Shown: one piece after another, positions 58,069-64,000 of the stretch
How positions within the stretch are numbered: the stretch's first letter is position 1
Layout: each line of letters starts with the position of its first letter
Assembly (NCBI RefSeq): GCF_964355755.1
Contig: NC_092679.1
Span: forward strand, 10,096,932 to 10,160,931
Reading direction: 5' to 3'
From: Antedon mediterranea
Taxonomy: Eukaryota; Echinodermata; Crinoidea; Comatulida; Antedonidae
Length of the DNA stretch: 64,000 nt
Notes under the pieces: model-generated
What the model was told of the DNA's origin: nothing
The model's input: the letters and a program-made list of their open reading frames with translations, nothing else
Databases searched by the model: none
Made by a program: the position numbers and the translations under genes

Positions 58069-59135
58069 GGCCCTGTTCAGACCCATGGCGTTAGACCGTT
58101 TTAGCGTACGACGCTAAAAGAATGTGTGTCTGAACAGTTGGGGATTAGCGTACAACGCGTCGTACAACGGTTGTAGCATTGTAGTGGAAAACGGTTGATA
58201 GTACCGTTTTAGCGTACGACGCTACTGTAAGTCAACGTTGTATCCAATCAGAACGTTTCCTGTTATGACGCGAAACAAGGTTTGACCTAGGCTGACATCT
58301 TGTATCGTCAATGTGTGAGATGGATTTCAATAACAAAAAGGCCAGAATAAATAAGGCCTAACTACACTACAAATACAACTGTTACAAAGGCTACAAACTA
58401 CTATCAACTGATTACCATTATATTTTCTAACAAATGACATAAATACATGCACCTTGTATTTAAACATAGGGACTACGATCCCATCCGCTTTTAGGCCTAG
58501 CTAGGCCTAGAGCCATTCACGCATTTCATTCAAGCTAAAAACTAGCGTGGGACATCAAGTCACTCATTCATACAAGGCAGACTAGACTGGACAAGTTTAA
58601 TGCTGAAAACCCCCTAACTCCTAAAAAAATCAGTAAACAAACAAGGGGGAGCTGTGTCTCTTTTATTAGCAAGTTAAGGGTTATTTTCACCAAAGAATAT
58701 ACATATCTTTGACTGGACTGGATAGACTAATCACAATAATATTTTTCTTCATCATTACGAGGCCTGCTTTATTTTCGTAACACAAGAGCCTGGGGAGAAT
58801 GTGTTTTTACTACAAAATAAAAACAATAGAAACAGAAATTTGGCTTTACTATATTTTTCTTAAATAAATGCTGAGGTATGTTTTATTTACGGCAAATTTT
58901 GTCATAATTGTAGGGCTGAGATCTAGGCCTATATACAGTGGAAATAATGATGAACACGTGTGTATGAGCACATGAATATGCAACTAGAAACAACCTGGAT
59001 GACGTACTTCCGTTGTAACGATAATCGTACGCTATGGGTCTGAACACCTCGTTTTTTTCTCTGCGGTTTGTAACGTGACCTTGATAGTAACGTTGTACGC
59101 TAAAACGGTCTAACGCCATGGGTCTGAACAGGGCC
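58069..59135. mobile_element. Harbinger-type MITE, TAA target duplication
   Basis: The ends GGCCCTGTTCAGACCCATGG and its reverse complement are flanked by TAA (58066-58068 and 59136-59138). The inverted repeat continues through CGTTAGACCGTTTTAGCGTA. Terminal GGCCCTGTTC with a 3-bp TAA duplication is typical of PIF/Harbinger. Non-coding interior of about 1 kb. Related units without the insertion (53538, 55040) show the site region intact. Confidence 0.85.
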
Positions 59136-59490
59136 TAAGTGTCAATTCAAAATGACTTTTATTTTTTATCCTATGATCAATCATTGAAATTCATAAAATC
59201 GCGCGTAAGTCACGTTGCGCAACTCTGACGTCATTCAAAATATGGAGGTGCACAACTTCAGGTAAATGTCCATATAATGACAAAGTTATACAAAAGATAT
59301 ATTCACAAGCAATATGGGATATGCTGCTCACAAAAATCCGGGAAAGAAAGAAGAATAAAGACGAAAAAAAAAGATATTTACAATAACAAGGGTTATCCGC
59401 AACTTGTAAAGTTGCGGATAACCAAAAAATGTTGATCCCATACAATAACAAGGAGTTATCCGCTCTACCAAGAGCGGATAACTAATAAGA

Positions 59491-60350
59491 AAATAAAACC
59501 ACTTAGAATTGTTAATAAGGATAAATGAGCTTAAAATTTGTATAAAGTATTATTATATAACAGCTAATATTAATATGATAAAAACATAATTTGATATAAA
59601 AAAAATGTATTTTTAATTTATGGATTACTCGCCCAGCTAGTTATGCTGCAATACTTATTTATGTTACAAAATACACATTCAACATATTTAGGTATGAATA
59701 AAATTAAATTTTTTGTGCAAAATCTTGTTTTATTATTATTTCATTAAGGTTACGGAATTAAAAAAATTATATTATAACATATTTTGCATTAAATGCATTT
59801 GCAGAAATAATTATCAAAATAAATATGCCCTATGTCCTTTAGTAGTGGTTCCTTAAAACATTATGTCCTATAAAATATTGAATATAGTCCATCCAGGGCA
59901 GGACGTTGGTCCATCATCCTTGGCACTTAAAACTGTTGATAATATGAAATACAACTATTTGTTTTGCAATGACATTAACAACATATGAAAGGACTTTAAC
60001 TGTAATTGTCACCCAAAATGTTCTCCATTCACAATTGTTAACCTGTAAATAATGCAGGTAGACATTGTCATGAACAACCAGTGAAACAATTGTTACAATT
60101 TGTGTTTAATTTTAAGTTTAATGGTAAATGTAATAATTGTTTGATGCAAATAAATAAAATGAATGTTATTTTTTTTAAATCACAATAAATTAAAAGTAAT
60201 AAAATATTAATACTAACAACTGAAACAAAACATGTTTTTAAGTAAACTGTAGTGTTTAATCTTTTTTTAAGCAAAAACACAAGTCTACCAGAGCCAGTAG
60301 CTATGTTTAAGTCAGAAAAGCTATTTTTTCATCTTTCCTATGTTAAACAA
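59491..60350. other. Intergenic, AT-rich
   Basis: No gene recognised. A partial 14-mer GGTTACGGAATTA occurs at 59748. Confidence 0.5.
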
Positions 60351-60380
60351 TGGTTACGGAATTACGTAATTCCGTAACCA
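60351..60380. repeat. 30-bp perfect palindrome TGGTTACGGAATTAC...
   Basis: TGGTTACGGAATTAC is joined to its exact reverse complement, followed six bases later by a further direct copy (60386-60400). The same 14-mer is scattered between 50.0 and 60.4 kb. Confidence 0.9.
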
Positions 60381-60769
60381 CATATTGGTTACGGAATTAC
60401 AGTTTTCAAATATTAATAATTTAATAAATAAAAATATTCAAAAGAAACAACAATTGTATTCTGATACATACAAATGCTTGATTTGCATTGGTACTACATT
60501 TTACATAACAGATTATTTTTTGAGAAATGCAATGTACTAATTTGAAATATCATGCAATTAATCTTGTAACATAAAACTATTTATGTTTTATTGGAACTTG
60601 AAAATCTCTTAAATTTATCATTTTTGTTAGATTTTTGGTAGTCAATTTTTGAAATAAATTTTCTATATCATATCTTGAAGATAGAAAAATATTTCTTATA
60701 TATCCTTTTTCTACATAAATGAGGCATGGGATCACAAAATCGGCGTAGTGTCGGAAATAATATTATTTT

Positions 60770-61060
60770 AGATTAAGACAGTGGAACCATAATTACCTAG
60801 ACATAACATCGGCAGGGGTTCGAGGCTCACTCACTCCATGTTTCTGGTGGTAGAACGAGTCTTCTCGGATAAGGACTATAAACCGTAGGTCCAGTGTACA
60901 CATCTAGCTCGTGTGCACTTTAAAGAACCTAGTACATCTTTCGAGACGAGTAGGGGGTTACCCCGGTGTATTAGTACATCACAGCCACTGATCACCAACT
61001 GGGCCCTCTGGGAGACCAGTCATTGACTGAAGAGGCAACCAGTACATCCATTCATAGAAG
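60770..61060 (+). mobile_element. SINE with conserved central body
   Basis: It has a B-box-like GGGGTTCGAGGCTCACTC (60818) and a body with TAAACCGTAGGTCCAGTGTA, GTGCACTTTAAAGAACCTAG, CGAGACGAGTAGGGGGTTAC, CCCGGTGTATTAGTACATCA and TGGGAGACCAGTCATTGACT. I recognise this body as a SINE core common in marine deuterostomes and molluscs. A-box and exact ends are not clear. Confidence 0.7.
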
Positions 61061-61709
61061 CTTTGATGAAGTAAGCCTACCTGGTGGTGGCAATAGAACG
61101 GTCCCGAGATAACGACTATACTTCGGCTTTAGTCGATAGAAGATTGAATAAATTGTTAGAGATAGAGTATACGATGTTATGATTATGTGTAGATATGTGA
61201 TTTTTTTTTTTTATTCAAGTCAAGTTCAATATTGAATATCGAAACGTGGCAGGCTGAAGGCGCTTGACCTTTGACAAGATCGCCTAAATTTTTAATATAT
61301 TAACTTTACAATACTTAGTGTTGTATATTCTGGTACAGCCGCTCCATAATCTCTTTGCTTTTCTTCCTTATATCTATATTTTTAATTTATACTAACAAAT
61401 ATCTTTTTATTAATATAATAATAATAATATATCAAACATTTATTAAATAATATTTATCGCATAATATGCAATCTACGATAATTGAATTAATTGATATAAC
61501 AAATTTATTAAATACATAACATCATTTGAATAAAAAGAACAAATCACATATCTACACATAATCATAACATCGTATACGCTATCTCTAACAATTTATTCAA
61601 TCTTCTATCGACTAAAGCCGAAGTATAGTCGTTATCTCGGGACCGTTCTATGGCCACCACCAGGTAGGCTTACTTCATCAAAGCTTCTATGAATGGATGT
61701 ACTGGTTGG
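61036..61709. repeat. Inverted duplication, 168-bp arms
   Basis: 61036-61203 and 61542-61709 are near-identical reverse complements (for example TTCGGCTTTAGTCGATAGAA at 61130 and its complement at 61600), separated by a 338-bp AT-rich loop. The left arm overlaps the SINE's 3' end, the right arm lacks the SINE body. Confidence 0.9.
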
Positions 61710-62935
61710 GAGCAGAAAAACTAGTAGACCATACCCAGTACCATTTTGATTACGATCAATCGGGAAATTACCTCACGAAATACGAGTCACTTTCTAGCTC
61801 AAGAAATCTTTATTTTGAGAAAATCAACAATGAAGTAGCGACGCCGATTAGCTTTGCCTGGCCTGGCCCACTGGATCACTGCGACAAGACTCTCTGTCAA
61901 AACTCACTATTATCTCCTCAATAACGGCAAACTAGTCGAAAATATATCACTGTGTGGTACATAATATTATATTTGTTATTTTTTTTTAATATATGGATAA
62001 AAATAACGAATAAAGTCCTAAATATTCACAAAATGTTGAAACGTTGATTCGAAAAACTACGGTGGAAGTTTAATCGTAAACAAAAGCGTCAGCCAATTAG
62101 AGAGCGTAATTTTTCTCTATAGCCAATCACAGTCAAGGATTTACAAATTTTTGTTAGAAATTTTAGCAACCTAACACCTTAATAAAACCAATTTCCATTG
62201 GCTAGATTAACAAAAATGCCTTAGGTTGTTAAAATTATGTTAGCTGATATATTTTCAAACAGATAGGTGCCAAACATGACGTCATTCGGGTTACCGGTTT
62301 GTTTACAAAGCGCCATAAAGAACGTTGATTTTTCGTGAACAAAAGTACAATTTCCTAATAGATTTTCAATGGAAATGACTTAAATAATTGCAAAATACAC
62401 ATACTTGTGATATTTTTTCATGAACAAGAGTTTGATATGTTAAGTGTTTTAGAATAGTATCGTTTTTTATTGAAATTTTAAAATGGGTAGGTTAGGCCGT
62501 TTTTCACATTCTGAACTTCAAGGCTATATATCTCAAAAGTTTAGGTTGCGACTCTGCGCCGCTTTTGTGATGCCATGCCTCAAATTAATCTTTAATTTGA
62601 TTTGAAAAGATGAAAAAAATGCCTCTTCATCATGGAATTGCCCACAAGACAACAACCTACTCAATTATTACGTTCCAACTACTCGTCTGTATAGTTAGGT
62701 AGGCTCGCGTATCATCTACAGTAGGTCGTGCCCACAGATGGTTCTCGAATACACATTAATTTCAGCGTTAACAAAAATTGTATCTTCTAGTACGATGATA
62801 TTGACTGAGTAATTTTCGCGTAATTATCGTGTCCCTGTCCTTAAACATATAAAATCCAGCAAATTCTCAAGTACGATGATATTGACTGTGTAATTTTCGT
62901 GTGACAACAGTCGCGTTCGGCGATAAATAATCAAA
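61710..62935. other. Intergenic with CCAAT-like motifs
   Basis: Three CCAAT-type motifs (AGCCAATTAG at 62090, AGCCAATCACAG at 62122, CATTGGCTAG at 62196) cluster before a stretch starting about 62280, compatible with a promoter but with no gene visible downstream. A 76-codon frame at 61697-61924 starts in the inverted repeat and is unrecognised. TACGATGATATTGACTG is duplicated at 62792 and 62873. Confidence 0.35.
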
Positions 62936-63020
62936 AGTCATCTTGAGTCTTGAACTCGCGATGAGATTGTCACTCCATCACAAGACAATGCTTCAACTGC
63001 TGCGCTAAGGAACTTGCTTG
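62936..63020 (-). pseudogene. tRNA-like SINE head
   Basis: On the minus strand it reads GTTCCTTAGCGCAGCAGTTG (A-box-like), GCATTGTCTTGTGATGGAG, and GCGAGTTCAAGACTC (B-box-like). The arms do not fold into a clean cloverleaf, so it is a tRNA-derived SINE remnant. Confidence 0.55.
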
Positions 63021-63467
63021 AAGAAATTAATCAACTAAACTATTTAAGTTATGCATACATAGCGCCCTCATTTGTTATTAGTCCTCCCTAGATGTGATGA
63101 AACACCGTTTGTGATTGGTCAATACTCACGGTAGTATCCTAGTAATTAGTAAGCGCTGAACATCCAGTGATTCGGCTCGAAGAAAACGAATTGTTTATTA
63201 GGCCTACCTGATTATAATATTATTATTATTAATGTAGGCTTTAATTGATGGAAATTCTTCTGTTAATTTAAACGACCTAGGGCTATTGTGAATATTTTAT
63301 TGCCATGGAATATATAATTAGTAATAATTATCTGTATATTTTTATTCGCAAGGTAAGATGTCTAGGCAGGCTTGTTTACATACATACAATACAAAAAGGA
63401 GGCCTATAGCCTAGCTTCACCCGACCCAGGAGATATTTTACTTGTTGTTGGCTATGTATTGTAATAT
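63021..63467. other. Intergenic, nothing recognised
   Basis: AT-rich with TAGGCCTA motifs only. Confidence 0.5.
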
Positions 63468-63632
63468 AACAGATATTGCCTTTTATATCTGTGAAATATA
63501 AGAGTTAACATCCCCTCGGGATGATATTATGTTCTCGGGGAATTACTTTATATATTCCCTCGAACATAATATCATTCCCTTGGGGATGTCAAATCTTATA
63601 TTTCACCTCTAAGCAGGCAATATCTGTATAAT
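63468..63632. mobile_element. Foldback hairpin MITE
   Basis: The left arm AGATATTGCCTTTTATATCT, GAAATATAAG and CATCCCCTCGGGATGATATT and the right arm AATATCATTCCCTTGGGGAT, CTTATATTTC and GCAGGCAATATCTG pair over about 70 bp around a short AT loop. I recognise this CATCCCC/AACATAATATCATTCCC hairpin as a widespread marine-invertebrate repeat. No coding sequence. Confidence 0.75.
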
Positions 63633-64000
63633 ATCTAACAGTACACACTCGCAGGAAGAGATTTGCAGTTCAAATTGGGACCAATATTGGTTAATACGTA
63701 TTTACAATAATTGTCAAAGTATTGCAGTACTATCCTAAGCTCATAAATTTACGGTACTTGTGTTAAACCACTGGGAGACTGAGAGATTGGAATGTTCCAT
63801 TCATGGCAAATCAATACATTTGTATCATATATTAAATCTATCAAAATAGTAATTTCATTATTTCATTTTTTTAAATGGATGAATATCTGTAGATTGTTAC
63901 TGTAGCCTATGAGGACTAAAATTGCGTCATCATTTTTTCTGAAGTTAATACTATAGGCCTTTCTCTTATTGATTGTTGATCATTCTGAGAGGTATTTGAG
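63633..64000. other. Intergenic, nothing recognised
   Basis: No supported feature to the end of the window. Confidence 0.5.

Larger units (their letters stand above)
52245..59490. repeat. Three tandem 1.5-kb units with GTTATCCGC hairpins
   Basis: Units begin at about 52250, 53762 and 55343 with ACTAGA followed by the stem-loop ACTCGTCACTTTGACGAGT and GTTATCCGC. Shared landmarks include ACGACTTTTTTTTATTTAAC with GGCCATATGATGACGTCA, and CGTTTTTAGACATGATGACG. Unit length is 1512 and about 1580 bp; the third is about 1.5 kb after subtracting two insertions. Unit ends carry further hairpins: GTTATCCGCCATGAGCGGAT (55310), GGTTATCCGCAACTTGTAAA (59390) and AGTTATCCGCTCTACCAAGA (59453). The arms are GCGC-rich and non-coding. 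It may be a tandemly arrayed non-autonomous transposon. Confidence 0.8.

Noticed and set aside
53700-59490. A large protein-coding gene in the 52-59 kb block
   Set aside because: No long frames or exon-like composition; the conservation between units is at DNA level without codon bias.
62040-62330. Promoter with CCAAT boxes
   Set aside because: Motifs are short and AT-rich background makes them likely by chance; no gene follows within the window.

Overview
This is a eukaryotic, AT-rich window, very probably from a marine invertebrate and most likely an echinoderm. The clues are spliced genes with GT-AG introns, Penelope, BEL/Pao, hAT, Harbinger-like and Ginger-like elements, tRNA-derived SINEs, and the pervasive TAGGCCTA-rich low-complexity sequence that I associate with echinoderm genomes. 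The species call is an inference. I see no prokaryotic operon, CRISPR array or rRNA gene. Most of the window is mobile DNA in several nested layers. Only a few fragments look like host genes, and most of those are broken.

Region by region. 1-750: end of a non-autonomous repeat rich in GACAGACA/GACCGACC. 0.74-2.1 kb: frameshifted Penelope-like reverse transcriptase (minus). 2.1-9.15 kb: a HECT-type E3 ligase-like gene (plus), split by a 4.5-kb Ginger-like DNA transposon with an integrase tail and OTU-protease remnant; it also carries a frameshift and a TTAA-flanked MITE in its last intron. 9.2-10.45 kb: 476-bp tandem repeat. 11.3-14.9 kb: decayed coding fragments, namely a HEEAD/GCD-type protein and two LINE fragments on opposite strands. 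15.2-19.9 kb: MITEs and a spliced integrase-core pseudogene (minus) split by a 1.6-kb hAT element with a perfect 8-bp target duplication. 20.9-24.8 kb: MITEs and a 57-bp satellite. 25.1-28.2 kb: last three exons of a DUF4806-type gene, the best-preserved host gene here. Its large intron holds a TA-flanked element built from two arrays of GATATC palindromes. 28.6-30.4 kb: CATATG-rich satellite and an 849-bp hAT-like MITE. 30.4-37.2 kb: a 6.8-kb element with very long inverted arms and subterminal tandem repeats, encoding a degraded protein of the HEEAD/GCD type. 37.3-44.6 kb: a recent BEL/Pao LTR retrotransposon (minus), itself hit by a SINE and inserted into the end of another TIR element that runs to 45.5 kb. 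46.1-47.6 kb: two adjacent TIR elements with 8-bp duplications. 48.3-49.7 kb: a possible short host transcript. 50.1-51.7 kb: second copy of the GC-ended hAT. 52.2-59.5 kb: three 1.5-kb tandem units bounded by GTTATCCGC hairpins, the third interrupted by a TATA-flanked element and a Harbinger-like MITE. 59.5-64 kb: SINEs, an inverted duplication, palindromes and a foldback hairpin.

There is no pathway linking these genes. The window's interest lies in its nested insertions, several of which have a readable order, and in two structural oddities: the two-state GATATC/TTAA palindrome arrays at 26.0-27.8 kb, and the long-inverted-repeat element at 30.4-37.2 kb whose protein belongs to a poorly described family and may have a nuclease-like fold (hypothesis only).
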